Part shown: positions 1 to 10,478 of the stretch, piece by piece
How the letters are laid out: each line of letters begins with the position of its first letter
How positions within the stretch are numbered: the stretch's first letter is position 1
From: Ruegeria sp. R14_0
Lineage (GTDB): Bacteria; Pseudomonadota; Alphaproteobacteria; Rhodobacterales; Rhodobacteraceae
Length of the DNA: 64,000 bases
Assembly: GCF_017743975.1 (NCBI RefSeq)
Contig: NZ_JAGHRC010000001.1
Coordinates: 930,001-994,000 of the forward strand
Reading direction: 5' to 3'
Translations under genes and position numbers: made by a program
Notes under the pieces: model-generated
Databases searched by the model: none
What the model was told of the DNA's origin: nothing
Seen by the model: the letters and a program-made list of their open reading frames with translations, nothing else

Positions 1-627
1 ATCCATCTGAACCTGCTTTTCTTTCTCGACAACAGCCGGATCCATGTCCGCTTCGGACAGAGCAGCCGGGTTCACGGCGGCGATGTGCATCGCAACCTGC
101 TTGCCGATGGCTTCGTCGCCGCCGGACAGAGCAACCAGAACGCCGATTTTGCCCATGCCGTTGGTGGCCGCGTTGTGGACGTAGGACACAACGGTGTCGC
201 CCGACAGTTTGGCCATACGACGCACCGACATGTTCTCGCCGATGGTGGCGATCTTGTCGGTCAGGGTGTCGGCAACGTTCTTGCCGCCCAGGTCAGCCGC
301 CAGCAGAGCTTCGACATTGTCGACGCCTTCAGCCGCATAAGCGATCTTGCCAACCATTTCCTGGAACTCGGCGTTCTTCGCGACGAAGTCGGTTTCCGAG
401 TTCACCTCGACAGCAACACCGTTGCCGCCGTCGACATGCACTGCAACCAGACCTTCGGCTGCGGTACGGCCGGATTTCTTGGCCGCTTTGGCCAGACCTT
501 TGGTGCGCAGCCAGTCAACGGCTTCGTCCATGTTGCCGCCGGTTTCGGTCAGCGCCTTCTTTGCGTCCATCATGCCTGCGCCGGTCGAGTCGCGCAGTTC
601 TTTAACCATTGCTGCTGTGATTGCCAT
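1..627 (-). CDS. tsf: Elongation factor Ts, 3' part cut by window edge
   Basis: EF-Ts is the cytoplasmic guanine-nucleotide exchange factor that recycles EF-Tu. The visible 209 residues start [20 protein letters not shown], the N-terminal UBA-like domain with the family signature LRxxTGAGMMD, followed by the start of the core domain. The ATG at 627 follows a strong GAGGAGAG ribosome binding site. The frame is still open at base 1, so roughly the last 80 residues lie outside the window. It sits directly downstream of rpsB on the same strand, the classic rpsB-tsf operon, with a perfect stem-loop in the spacer. The family call is certain; only the 3' end is unseen. Confidence 0.97.
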   Translation of the reverse strand, partial: MAITAAMVKELRDSTGAGMMDAKKALTETGGNMDEAVDWLRTKGLAKAAKKSGRTAAEGLVAVHVDGGNGVAVEVNSETDFVAKNAEFQEMVGKIAYAAEGVDNVEALLAADLGGKNVADTLTDKIATIGENMSVRRMAKLSGDTVVSYVHNAATNGMGKIGVLVALSGGDEAIGKQVAMHIAAVNPAALSEADMDPAVVEKEKQVQMD

Positions 628-657
628 CTTTAGGCTCTCCTCAATTCAAACGGAATT

Positions 658-679
658 GGGGCAGGTCATACCCTGCCCC
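658..679 (-). promoter_or_regulatory. Stem-loop in rpsB-tsf spacer
   Basis: GGGGCAGG (658-665) pairs perfectly with CCTGCCCC (672-679) around a 6-nt loop, between the rpsB stop and the tsf start. No T-run follows on the minus strand, so it is not a classical terminator. It may set partial termination or RNA processing between the two genes; the function is inferred. Confidence 0.6.
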
Positions 680-704
680 ATATGTCATTTACGTGACGGG
701 CAGC

Positions 705-1496
705 TTACGCTTCGGCAGGTGCTTCTGCTTCGGCGGGTGCTTCTTCTGCAACGGCTTCCTCGGCCGGAGCTTCTTCGAAGGCACCGATGTCAACGCCAGC
801 AGCGCCCATCTGAGCGGTCATGCCGTCCAGAGCGGCACGTGCAACCAGGTCGCAGTACAGAGCGATCGCACGGGCTGCGTCGTCGTTGCCGGGGATGATG
901 TAGTCGACACCATCAGGCGAGCAGTTGGTGTCGACAACAGCCACAACCGGGATACCCAGCTTGTTGGCTTCGGCGATGGCCAGTGCTTCTTTTTTGACGT
1001 CGATGACGAACAGCAGGTCAGGAACGCCGCCCATCTCACGGATACCGCCCAGCGAAGCCTGCAGCTTGGACTGGTCACGTTCCATGCCCAGACGCTCTTT
1101 TTTGGTCAGGCCTTCAGCGCCCGATTCCATGGCTTCGTCGATCTGGTTCAGACGGTTGATCGACTGAGAAACGGTTTTCCAGTTGGTCAGCGTGCCGCCC
1201 AGCCAGCGGTGGTTCATGTAGTACTGAGCCGACTTTTCAGCGGCTTCGGCGATCGGGCCAGCGGCTTGACGCTTGGTGCCTACGAACAGAACGCGGCCAC
1301 CTTTTGCGACGGTATCACGAACGGCCTGCAGAGCCTGGTCCAGCATCGGAACGGTCTGGGTCAGGTCCATGATGTGGATGCCATTGCGCGAGCCGTAGAT
1401 GAACGGGCCCATGCGGGGATTCCAACGCTGTGTCTGGTGACCAAAGTGAACGCCAGCTTCCAGCAGCTGACGCATGGTGAACTCGGGAAGAGCCAT
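705..1496 (-). CDS. rpsB: 30S ribosomal protein S2
   Basis: This is small-subunit protein S2, about 263 residues, starting [20 protein letters not shown] with the conserved [15 protein letters not shown] segment. [19 protein letters not shown] near residues 190-210 is the second family signature. The C-terminal tail is Ala/Glu-rich (repeated [13 protein letters not shown]), an extension common in alphaproteobacteria. An upstream in-frame methionine 19 codons earlier exists, but the family start is MALPEF at 1496. It heads the rpsB-tsf operon and has a good promoter and leader hairpin upstream. Confidence 0.97.
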   Translation of the reverse strand: MALPEFTMRQLLEAGVHFGHQTQRWNPRMGPFIYGSRNGIHIMDLTQTVPMLDQALQAVRDTVAKGGRVLFVGTKRQAAGPIAEAAEKSAQYYMNHRWLGGTLTNWKTVSQSINRLNQIDEAMESGAEGLTKKERLGMERDQSKLQASLGGIREMGGVPDLLFVIDVKKEALAIAEANKLGIPVVAVVDTNCSPDGVDYIIPGNDDAARAIALYCDLVARAALDGMTAQMGAAGVDIGAFEEAPAEEAVAEEAPAEAEAPAEA

Positions 1497-1590
1497 GCTA
1501 TTTTCCTTTTCCGGTTTACGCCTCGGCGGGGGTGAAAGAAGCGGATGCTCCAACCGGCGGGCCAGATAAGGATGTCTCCCCTACAAAGCC

Positions 1591-1611
1591 CAAACCCCGC
1601 CTGCGGGTTTG
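1591..1611 (-). promoter_or_regulatory. Leader hairpin upstream of rpsB
   Basis: On the minus strand CAAACCC and GGGTTTG form a 7-bp stem with a GC-rich loop between the predicted rpsB promoter and its start codon. S2 autoregulates rpsB-tsf in other bacteria, so this could be part of a protein-binding leader. That role is inference. Confidence 0.45.
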
Positions 1612-1620
1612 AATGGCGCG

Positions 1621-1649
1621 CGTATACGGCAGGTTTGAATGCAGTGCAA
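1621..1649 (-). promoter_or_regulatory. Predicted sigma-70 promoter of rpsB
   Basis: On the minus strand TTGCAC (1649-1644) and TATACG (1626-1621) are separated by exactly 17 bases, a close match to the housekeeping consensus. It lies about 125 bases upstream of the rpsB ATG, leaving room for the leader hairpin. Confidence 0.6.
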
Positions 1650-1662
1650 GGGCCAATCGCCC

Positions 1663-2517
1663 TTATTTTTCAAGGCGCGCCAACGAATGCGCGTGGCGCA
1701 CGGCCTCTTCGCAATGCGCGGCTAGTGCTTTGCGGTCGGGAAAGTCGCTGACCTTGGCCGGGGTGTGATAAATCAGCTCAACCGCGCCCTGCCTGCGCGC
1801 GCCCAAGGTCTTGAGCAGATGCGGCCCGAACTCCATATCGCCCCACCAGCCATAGAACCTGTCGGGCTGAGCTATGGGTGCATGAAAGATCACCGAGACC
1901 GGCTGCACATACATGAAATCCCGCAGCTCATCTGCAAAGAACGCGGCGAAGAGCGTTGTTTTAAAAGGCAAAACTCGCAATCCGTCGGTCGATGTGCCCT
2001 CGGGAAAAAACAGCAGCTTGTGCCCGGCTTTCAAGCGTTCTTCGAACACCTGTGTCTGTTCTCGAGCCTTCTTCCGGTCGCGCTCAATGAACACGGTGCC
2101 GGTTGCACGGGCCAGCCAGCCGATGCCGGGCCATTTGGCGACTTCTGCCTTTGATACGAAATAGACCCGTTTGCGCGCATTGAGCGCGAAGATGTCCAGC
2201 CAGGAGGTGTGGTTGGCAACCACGGCGCCCCGCTCGGTCATCAATTCCCCAGAATAACGAATACCGATGCCCAGCAGCCGGAGCGCATTGCGGCAGACAA
2301 ACTGTGCGATAAACGGCGTGACCGGACGACGAAGACCGAACAATGGGTATTCGACAAGACGGACGGCCAGCAGGACGATCAGCCCCCCAAAAACTAGCAA
2401 TGCCAGCGGCACGCCGCGAAGGATCACCAGTAGCCAACCCAGAACGCCCAGTTCGATTGGGTCAGGCGCGTCCTCGCTATCCCAAAGTGGTTCGGACACC
2501 GGGTCAGGCTCCGCCAT
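1663..2517 (-). CDS. olsA: Lysophospholipid acyltransferase, OlsA/PlsC family
   Basis: A 284-residue membrane-associated 1-acylglycerol-3-phosphate acyltransferase-type enzyme. The N-terminus has a hydrophobic helix at about residues 27-50 (LGWLLVILRGVPLALLVFGG). The catalytic HX4D motif is NHTSWLD (near residue 100) and the substrate motif FPEGTSTDG is near 170. It starts 14 bases inside the end of olsB, so the two are translationally coupled. With olsB upstream the natural role is the second, O-acylation step of ornithine lipid synthesis (lyso-ornithine lipid to ornithine lipid). A general PlsC role is the alternative. Confidence 0.88.
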   Translation of the reverse strand: MAEPDPVSEPLWDSEDAPDPIELGVLGWLLVILRGVPLALLVFGGLIVLLAVRLVEYPLFGLRRPVTPFIAQFVCRNALRLLGIGIRYSGELMTERGAVVANHTSWLDIFALNARKRVYFVSKAEVAKWPGIGWLARATGTVFIERDRKKAREQTQVFEERLKAGHKLLFFPEGTSTDGLRVLPFKTTLFAAFFADELRDFMYVQPVSVIFHAPIAQPDRFYGWWGDMEFGPHLLKTLGARRQGAVELIYHTPAKVSDFPDRKALAAHCEEAVRHAHSLARLEK

Positions 2518-3259
2518 AGATGCGGCGCTGGCGTTCGTTCATGCGTGCGGTGTCCAGGATGAGGCAGACATCGGTGGTGTTGAACGCATGATCGATAAAC
2601 GCCCCCTCGCCCACAAAGCCGCCCAACCGAAGATAGGCCTTGATCAAAGCGGGTACCTGCACCATCGCCGCGCGCCGATCCAGCGCGTCGGGCGCGACCA
2701 GATCCATGGACTGAAACACATCCGGTTGTGCCCTGACCCTCAGGTCCTCTGGGGCGATGTGATTGTGGTGCAGCATCGACAGCGGTTGCGCCAGTTTCTG
2801 CACGTCGATGCCATGGAAGCTAGCGACACCAAACAACACCTCAATCTGGCGCTCGTTTACATAGGCGGCCAAACCGTTCCACAGGTGATACATCGCTGTG
2901 CCACCGCGATAGTCGGGATGCAGGCAAGAGCGACCAAGCTCCAACAGCTTGCGGCCGCTCTGCTTCAAAACGGTCAGATCGTACTCATCCTCGGAGTAGA
3001 ACTGCCCCAATTCCAGTGCACGTTCGCCCGGTAACAGCCTGTAAACGCCGATAACTTCGCCTGTGGCATCGTCATAGGCCAGCATGTGGTCGAAATAGGG
3101 ATCGAACCGGTCCTGCTCCAGCCCGGCCTCGTGGTCCACCATCTCGCCCCCGCCGCCCAGTTCGCGGACGAATACGTCGTAGCGCAGCCTTTGCGCCGCG
3201 CGCAATTCAGCCTCGGACTCTGCGAGCTTGACGGTGAAAGTGGGGCCTGCATTCGGCAT
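2504..3259 (-). CDS. olsB: L-ornithine N-alpha-acyltransferase (OlsB)
   Basis: Acyl-ACP-dependent GNAT-fold enzyme that N-acylates ornithine to lyso-ornithine lipid, the first committed step. The 251-residue product begins MPNAGPTFTVKLAESEAELR and carries the OlsB-type blocks LRYDVFVRELG, DHEAGLEQDRFDPYFDHMLA and LELGRSCLHPDYRGG, with NTTDVCLILDTARMNERQ near the C-terminus. A longer reading frame reaches 36 codons upstream, but the homologous region starts at this ATG. It overlaps olsA by 14 bases in the usual olsB-olsA order. Ornithine lipids are phosphorus-free membrane lipids common in marine Rhodobacteraceae. Confidence 0.92.
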   Translation of the reverse strand: MPNAGPTFTVKLAESEAELRAAQRLRYDVFVRELGGGGEMVDHEAGLEQDRFDPYFDHMLAYDDATGEVIGVYRLLPGERALELGQFYSEDEYDLTVLKQSGRKLLELGRSCLHPDYRGGTAMYHLWNGLAAYVNERQIEVLFGVASFHGIDVQKLAQPLSMLHHNHIAPEDLRVRAQPDVFQSMDLVAPDALDRRAAMVQVPALIKAYLRLGGFVGEGAFIDHAFNTTDVCLILDTARMNERQRRIYGGA

Positions 3260-3356
3260 CGGCGTTTCCGTTCTTGTTTGCGCGCTGATACCGCAGATTT
3301 CGGCAGGATGGCAACCGGCGGCGCCGTTGCAGGCGTTAACCAATCTTAAACCAGTT

Positions 3357-3539
3357 TCACGGATCAAAGACGGGCGTCAGGGCGATGCGATTTCCGTCAA
3401 TCACCACTTTTCCCTGTTCCTGGAAATTCACGGTGATCTTGCCAGCGATGTTGGACTGAACCTGTCCAATGCCCCATTCGGGGAAATCGGGGTGGCGGAC
3501 GTACATGCCCGGTGCGAGTATAGCATTGAGGTCTGTCAT
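3357..3539 (-). CDS. DUF3553 small protein
   Basis: A 60-residue protein beginning MTDLNAILAPGMYVRHPDFP, with WGIGQVQSNIAGKITVNFQEQGKVVI following. The pattern (a 'vrHP..pdWGiGqV.s..g.kitVnFe..GkkvI' beta-rich module) is DUF3553, a CarD/SH3-like fold of unknown function. The ATG at 3539 is preferred over one ten codons upstream because the domain begins there. It is divergent from chpT (start 3584), so the 44 bases between hold both translation starts and probably overlapping promoters. The function is not known. Confidence 0.8.
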   Translation of the reverse strand: MTDLNAILAPGMYVRHPDFPEWGIGQVQSNIAGKITVNFQEQGKVVIDGNRIALTPVFDP

Positions 3540-3583
3540 GTTCGGGCTCCGGTCCGGCGGCAGATACAACAGGAGAGGTACGC

Positions 3584-4180
3584 ATGGGCGACACCAACGT
3601 CAATCTGGCCGAGCTTATCGGATCGCGAATTTGCCACGATCTGATCAGCCCGATTGGAGCGATCACCAACGGCTTGGAACTGCTTGAGATGGTCGGATCC
3701 GTGCAGGGCCCCGAGATGGAGCTGATATCGGGCAGTGTCGGCAGTGCGGGGGCAAGAATCCGGTTCTTCCGCGTCGCATTCGGCTCGGCCAGCGATCAGC
3801 CTTTGGGTCGGACCGAGGTCTCCGAACTGTTGAAAGACGTTGAAAGCGTCGGCCGTGTGCGCGTCAACTGGCACGTGACCGAAGCGGTGCCGCGCAATCA
3901 GGTCAAACTCGCGTTTCTGGCTTTGATGTGCTGCGAATGTGCCATGCCGATGGGCGGTGACGTTACCGTTGCAAACACAGGTGGTGCCTGGACCGTGACC
4001 GGGGTTGCCGACAAGCTAAATGTCGACGCCGACCTTTGGAAAAACCTGCCCAAGGGGCAGTTTGCCAACAAAGTCACGCCCGCGCATGTTCAATTCGCCC
4101 TCTTGCCGCAAACGGCTGCGACCATGGGACGGCGGGTTGCGTCGGAAACCACCTCAACCCGCGTTGTGATCCGTTTCTAG
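3584..4180 (+). CDS. chpT: Histidine phosphotransferase ChpT
   Basis: ChpT relays phosphate from the hybrid kinase CckA to CtrA and CpdR. The 198-residue product has the helical dimerisation segment [19 protein letters not shown] with the phospho-accepting His at residue 18, and a degenerate HATPase-like C-terminal half (lacking the N/G boxes needed for ATP binding). The RBS AGGAG lies 8 bases before the ATG. ctrA and sciP occur 31 kb further along, so three members of this circuit are in the window. Its TAG stop shares the tetranucleotide CTAG with the convergent proA stop. Confidence 0.93.
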   Translation: MGDTNVNLAELIGSRICHDLISPIGAITNGLELLEMVGSVQGPEMELISGSVGSAGARIRFFRVAFGSASDQPLGRTEVSELLKDVESVGRVRVNWHVTEAVPRNQVKLAFLALMCCECAMPMGGDVTVANTGGAWTVTGVADKLNVDADLWKNLPKGQFANKVTPAHVQFALLPQTAATMGRRVASETTSTRVVIRF

Positions 4181-5439
4181 GACCGAACCGTCCCGTTGCC
4201 GCGCACCAGATATTTGAAACTGGTCAGCTGGGCGGCCCCGACCGGGCCGCGCGCGTGCATTTTGCCGGTGGCAATGCCAATCTCGGCGCCCATGCCAAAC
4301 TCACCCCCGTCGGCAAACTGGGTTGAGGCATTGTGCATCAGGATCGCGCTGTCCAGCCGCTCAAAGAACCGGGCGGCGGTATCGGCATCTTCTGTCATGA
4401 TGCAATCAGTGTGGTTCGAGCCGTATTGCCGGATATGTGCAATCGCCGCGTTGATATCCGCGACCGGTTTGGCTGCGATGATGCTGTCGAGGAATTCCTT
4501 GCCCCAGTCCTCAGCGGTTGCGGCGGCCGCACCGTCGACGGCCAGCGTGCCTTCGGCGTGGACTTCAACACCGGCTGCAAGCAGCGCTGAAATGATGTCA
4601 CGGCCCAGTGTTTCGGCCACGTCCTGATGGATCAGCAGACATTCAGCGGCACCGCATATCCCCGTTCGCCGAGTCTTTGCATTCAGCACCACATCCAGCG
4701 TTTTTTGCGGATCGGCGGCCTTATCGACATAGATATGCACGATGCCTTCCAGATGGGCGAATACCGGCACCCGTGCTTCGCGCTGCACCAGCCCGACAAG
4801 ACCTTTGCCACCGCGAGGGACGATCACGTCCACATAGTCCGTCATGGTCAGCAATTCCTGTACCGCAGCTCGGTCGCGGGTGGGGACCAGTTGGATCGCG
4901 TCTTCGGGCAGGTTCGCGGCCTTCAAGCCTTCAACCAGACAGGCGTGAATGGCGGTTGATGAGTGGAAGCTCTCGGACCCGCCCCGCAGGATCACCGCAT
5001 TACCCGACTTCAGGCACAACGCGCCTGCATCGGCGGTGACATTCGGACGGCTTTCATAGATCACCCCGATCACGCCCAAAGGCGTACGGACTCGTTGGAT
5101 GTTGAGGCCCGAGGCCATGTCCCATTCGGTCAGGACCTCGCCGACAGGGTCGGCCTGATCCGCGACAGTGCGCAGGCCGTCGACCATGCCTTGCACGCGC
5201 GCTTCGTCCAACATCAGGCGGTCCATCATCGCCGGGCTCAGGCCCTTTTCGCGACCGAACTCCAGATCTTTCTTGTTCGCCTCGATGATCTGGACGCGGT
5301 TGGCCCAAACAGAATCTGCCGCTGCGATCAACGCGGCGTGTTTACGCTCGGCGCTGGCAAAGGCCAGATCGGCCGATGCTGCCTTGGCCCGTTTTCCAAG
5401 ATCGGCCATCAGGGCGGGAATGTTGTCGAAATCCTTCAT
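4177..5439 (-). CDS. proA: Gamma-glutamyl phosphate reductase
   Basis: ProA reduces gamma-glutamyl phosphate with NADPH to glutamate-5-semialdehyde in proline synthesis, in the cytosol. At 420 residues it is full length. It has the aldehyde-dehydrogenase fold signature [35 protein letters not shown], and the catalytic cysteine region [18 protein letters not shown] with Cys near residue 260. It follows proB after 41 bases in a proB-proA unit. Its 3' end overlaps the convergent chpT by four bases, so no dedicated terminator can lie between them. Confidence 0.97.
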   Translation of the reverse strand: MKDFDNIPALMADLGKRAKAASADLAFASAERKHAALIAAADSVWANRVQIIEANKKDLEFGREKGLSPAMMDRLMLDEARVQGMVDGLRTVADQADPVGEVLTEWDMASGLNIQRVRTPLGVIGVIYESRPNVTADAGALCLKSGNAVILRGGSESFHSSTAIHACLVEGLKAANLPEDAIQLVPTRDRAAVQELLTMTDYVDVIVPRGGKGLVGLVQREARVPVFAHLEGIVHIYVDKAADPQKTLDVVLNAKTRRTGICGAAECLLIHQDVAETLGRDIISALLAAGVEVHAEGTLAVDGAAAATAEDWGKEFLDSIIAAKPVADINAAIAHIRQYGSNHTDCIMTEDADTAARFFERLDSAILMHNASTQFADGGEFGMGAEIGIATGKMHARGPVGAAQLTSFKYLVRGNGTVRS

Positions 5440-5480
5440 CTCATATGCCTTTCGGTCGGTCTTTTTTTATCATCGCGCCC

Positions 5481-7618
<2,138 letters not shown>

Positions 7619-7646
7619 CTACTGCAAAGGCCCCATCGGCCACAAG

Positions 7647-8183
7647 TCAGAGTTTTTTACTGTAAGTCCAGGTGGGCACATTCGCATCGCGCGCCACCGA
7701 ATAGCTTTCGGCATCCCCAAGGTATTCAAACCCGCAATGGGTCAATACCCGGGCCGAGGCCGGATTGTCCTGAAACACGCTGGCAAACATAGTGGCGTTT
7801 TCCAACGGGTTGGCATTGACCAGAGCTTCAACGGCCAATGATGCAACGCCCGTGTTCCAATAGACAGGTGCAACCCAATAGCCGACCTCGGACTGGTTGC
7901 GGTCCAGTCTTTCAAGCGAGATCAGCCCGATCAGTTCGGGACCACCATCCTTGGTGGCATCCATCGCCCATACGTCCTCAGTTCGTTCTTCAGACATTGA
8001 GCGTGTGACAAACGCCTCAACTGAACCCGGTGGAATGGGATGCGGGATCGACGTGGTCATGCGTGCCACGCGCTCATCGCCAGCGTAATGCTCAATGAGA
8101 CCCAAATCCGACCGACGCAATGGGCGCAGATCGAACCGCTCGGTTTCGATGACCGGCTGGTTTATTATTGTCTCAAGTTTCAT
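7647..8183 (-). CDS. GNAT N-acetyltransferase (RimJ/RimL type)
   Basis: A 178-residue acetyl-CoA-dependent transferase with TERFDLRPLRRSDLGLIEHYAGDERV at the start and the acetyl-CoA/motif B segment FQDNPASARVLTHCGFEYLG near residues 140-160. The substrate cannot be read from sequence; ribosomal protein N-termini, amino acids or antibiotics are all used by relatives. The start ATG overlaps the stop of the upstream LysE gene as ATGA, so translation is coupled. It is the third gene of a GNAT-LysE-GNAT trio. Confidence 0.85.
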   Translation of the reverse strand: MKLETIINQPVIETERFDLRPLRRSDLGLIEHYAGDERVARMTTSIPHPIPPGSVEAFVTRSMSEERTEDVWAMDATKDGGPELIGLISLERLDRNQSEVGYWVAPVYWNTGVASLAVEALVNANPLENATMFASVFQDNPASARVLTHCGFEYLGDAESYSVARDANVPTWTYSKKL

Positions 8184-8788
8184 GAGTGCGTTCCTCCTCC
8201 GAACAACACAAAAAGTACGGACGCAACAGTCAGACCAGCTAACGTCCACATCAGATATTTTTCCACCGGCTGCCCTTCAACCGCGTGTGCAATTCTATCT
8301 CCGGCAAATGTCCAGATCGGGTGTAAAACCACCTGGCAAAGCAATAAACACAAAGCGATCGTGAACGTTGCGTTAAAGGTAGGCGTGCCAGCCGCAACAA
8401 ACCCGGTAAACCCGGCGATGATCATGGCCCAGGCCTTTGGGTTAAGCGGGTGCACGATCAACCCGGCCCAAAACCCAGGCACCTCTCCGGTCGTTTCACT
8501 GCGCGACAGGCGCAGGTTGGCGATTTTCCAGGCCAACCAGCAAATATACGCCGCCGAGGCGTATTTCAGCACGGTAAAGACCATCGGGGCCTGATTTGCG
8601 AGCCGCAACAGACCAAAGCCAACCGGCCAGATGATCAGCTGTTTGCCCATGATCACGCCAGCTACAAACGGCAGTGCCGCCCGAAACCCGTAACGCGCGC
8701 CGGTGCCCAGCAGGACCATATTGGCCGGTCCGGGGGTTCCCACCTGAGAGGCTGCGAAGATCAGGAAACTGGTGGTGGCAACGGTCAT
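8180..8788 (-). CDS. LysE/RhtB-family exporter
   Basis: An inner-membrane amino-acid or metabolite exporter of the LysE superfamily. The 202-residue product has the family N-terminus (ASQVGTPGPANMVLLGTGARYG, the conserved TPGP-N motif), six hydrophobic segments, and the mid-protein block HPLNPKAWAMIIAGF. The ATG at 8788 overlaps the stop of the upstream GNAT as ATGA, and its own stop overlaps the next GNAT the same way. Sandwiching between two acetyltransferases suggests that the transported and the acetylated compounds may be related. This is an inference. Confidence 0.9.
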   Translation of the reverse strand: MTVATTSFLIFAASQVGTPGPANMVLLGTGARYGFRAALPFVAGVIMGKQLIIWPVGFGLLRLANQAPMVFTVLKYASAAYICWLAWKIANLRLSRSETTGEVPGFWAGLIVHPLNPKAWAMIIAGFTGFVAAGTPTFNATFTIALCLLLCQVVLHPIWTFAGDRIAHAVEGQPVEKYLMWTLAGLTVASVLFVLFGGGTHS

Positions 8789-9285
8789 TGCGTCGCCTCC
8801 CAATCCCTGCGGGTCAAAAGCATGTCCTGAATGGTCACATCTTCGTTGGTTGACCGGACTGTGGCTGCATGCTGCCCGCTGGGCTTGAACCCGAGATTTG
8901 ACAGGACCGCTTTGGAACGATCATTCCCAAGATGGTAACCCGATGACAGCTCATCCCGATCAGACCGAAAGAACCGATCCAGCATCGCGCGGCAGGCTTC
9001 AGTGACAAAGCCCTGCCCCCAAGACCCTTTTCCGATCCAGTACCCCAGTTGAGACCCGGTCGAAACGCAACCGATCAGAACACCCTCATTGGTTATCGCA
9101 AAGGCATCTTGGTCGTAGGACATGGAGTCGATGAACTCGGCCGAATGCGCGGTGTCATAAGGATACGGTACCACGGTCAGCCAGCGCACGACGTCCAGTT
9201 CGTTCAGAAGCGTGACCAAACGCGACGAATCCTCACGCCGGAAACGGCGTAGGACAAGACGTTCTGTTTTGATCACTTCGGTCAT
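8785..9285 (-). CDS. GNAT N-acetyltransferase
   Basis: A 166-residue RimJ/RimL-like acetyltransferase starting MTEVIKTERLVLRRFRREDS, with LGYWIGKGSWGQGFVTEACR (motif A region) and NDRSKAVLSNLGFKPSG (motif B). First gene of the coupled trio, starting just after a strong hairpin that separates it from rpmA. It is similar in plan to the GNAT two genes downstream but not a recent duplicate, since the two differ over most positions. The substrate is unknown. Confidence 0.85.
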   Translation of the reverse strand: MTEVIKTERLVLRRFRREDSSRLVTLLNELDVVRWLTVVPYPYDTAHSAEFIDSMSYDQDAFAITNEGVLIGCVSTGSQLGYWIGKGSWGQGFVTEACRAMLDRFFRSDRDELSSGYHLGNDRSKAVLSNLGFKPSGQHAATVRSTNEDVTIQDMLLTRRDWEATQ

Positions 9286-9296
9286 GGGACCGCTCC

Positions 9297-9338
9297 TGAA
9301 AACGAGAAAGGGGACCGGCATCTTCTGCCGGTCCCCCA
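9297..9338 (-). terminator. Terminator-like hairpin after rpmA
   Basis: An 11-bp perfect stem, GGGGACCGGCA (9310-9320) with TGCCGGTCCCC (9326-9336), loop TCTTC. On the minus strand it is followed by the T-rich run TTTCTCGTTTTC. It lies between the rpmA stop and the GNAT start, so it can end or attenuate rplU-rpmA transcription before the accessory genes. Confidence 0.7.
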
Positions 9339-9368
9339 TGAATTTTTCTAAACCTTCTGGGTCTCGGC

Positions 9369-9638
9369 TTACTCTGCGGCCTCCGCCACTGGCAGGACCG
9401 AAATGAAGGTGCGGTTTTTGAGTCCCTTGTGGAACTTCACGGCGCCATCGGTGGTTGCAAAGATGGTGTGATCTTTGCCCATACCTACGCCTTCGCCCGG
9501 CCAGAACTTGGTGCCGCGCTGACGCACGATGATGTTGCCTGCGATGGCTGCTTGGCCACCGTACAGTTTCACGCCAAGGCGGCGACCAGCTGAGTCGCGA
9601 CCGTTACGGGAGGAACCGCCAGCTTTTTTATGTGCCAT
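9369..9638 (-). CDS. rpmA: 50S ribosomal protein L27
   Basis: L27 lies near the peptidyl-transferase centre. 89 residues, with N-terminus [20 protein letters not shown] (no cleavable Firmicutes-type extension), and [24 protein letters not shown]. It follows rplU after 11 bases in the universal rplU-rpmA unit. Confidence 0.98.
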   Translation of the reverse strand: MAHKKAGGSSRNGRDSAGRRLGVKLYGGQAAIAGNIIVRQRGTKFWPGEGVGMGKDHTIFATTDGAVKFHKGLKNRTFISVLPVAEAAE

Positions 9639-9649
9639 TCTCTCTCTCC

Positions 9650-10270
9650 TTAGCCTTTGGCCAGCTCTTTGGCCTGCTCAACCCACTCGGGTTTCACTTT
9701 GACCGTTTCGATAGCAGCAATCTGCTCGTCCGACAAGGCGGCCAGAGCGGCAAAGCTCTCGATACCAGCTTCTGCCAGCTTCTTGGCAGCGGCAGGGCCG
9801 ACACCGTTCAGCTTGGTCAGATCGTCAGCGGCAGCAGCAGCGGCGGGTGCCTCTGCTTTGGCTTCGGCTTTCTTCGCGGCAGGCTTTTTCGCCGCCGGAG
9901 CAGCTTCGCCAGCCGGAGCCGAACCAGTTGCAGCTTTGATACCAGACTTGTCAGCGCCCGATGCCAGGATGTCGGTGATTTTGACCAGAGTCAGCTTCTG
10001 ACGGTGGCCAACGGTACGCTTCGAGCTGTGCTTACGACGGCGCTTGACGAACTTGATGACTTTGTCACCTTTGATCTGTTCGATCACTTCGGCCTGTACG
10101 CCCGCGCCTTCAACGAAAGGTGCACCAACAACCGGAGCGTCACCGCCCAGCATCAGAACATCGTTGAATTGAACTTTTTCACCTGCGTCGGCAGCCAGTT
10201 TTTCAACGCGGAGCACATCGCCCGCCTGAACCTTGTACTGCTTGCCGCCAGTCTTGAGGACCGCAAACAT
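9650..10270 (-). CDS. rplU: 50S ribosomal protein L21 with C-terminal helix-hairpin-helix extension
   Basis: Residues 1 to about 103 are ordinary L21 ([37 protein letters not shown]), which binds 23S rRNA. A further hundred residues follow: an Ala/Lys/Glu-rich linker (about 110-150) and a small domain, [20 protein letters not shown] onward to the end, that reads as a helix-hairpin-helix module of the kind found at the C-terminus of RNA polymerase alpha and in nucleic-acid-binding proteins. Bacterial L21 is usually about 103 residues, so this protein is double the normal length. There is no frameshift; it is one continuous ORF. Confidence 0.95.
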   Translation of the reverse strand: MFAVLKTGGKQYKVQAGDVLRVEKLAADAGEKVQFNDVLMLGGDAPVVGAPFVEGAGVQAEVIEQIKGDKVIKFVKRRRKHSSKRTVGHRQKLTLVKITDILASGADKSGIKAATGSAPAGEAAPAAKKPAAKKAEAKAEAPAAAAAADDLTKLNGVGPAAAKKLAEAGIESFAALAALSDEQIAAIETVKVKPEWVEQAKELAKG

Positions 10271-10435
10271 GCGTCTTTCCTTTTCAAACCCGCGTTCTGT
10301 GGTCCCCTTCCGGGTGTTGCTGGCCTATGCCACCTCGAACAGCGCGCCCTTTTCGGGCTGTGTGACGACCTTTCGGGCAACCCCTTGGGTCAATAATAAC
10401 GAGACCCGGCGCGGAGAAACCGGCCGGGATGCGCG

Positions 10436-10464
10436 CTTATCCATAGAATGACCGGGAAAGTCAA
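10436..10464 (-). promoter_or_regulatory. Predicted rplU-rpmA promoter
   Basis: On the minus strand TTGACT (10464-10459) and GATAAG (10441-10436) are separated by 17 bases. A GC-rich leader of about 155 bases lies between this and the rplU ATG. It holds short hairpins but nothing I can assign to a known riboswitch. Confidence 0.5.
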
Positions 10465-10478
10465 CAGCAAATAGAAGG

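Noticed and set aside
10325..10443. 39-codon leader peptide upstream of rplU
   Set aside because: Its ATG would overlap the predicted -10 element, there is no RBS, and it lies in a GC-rich leader where chance frames are common.
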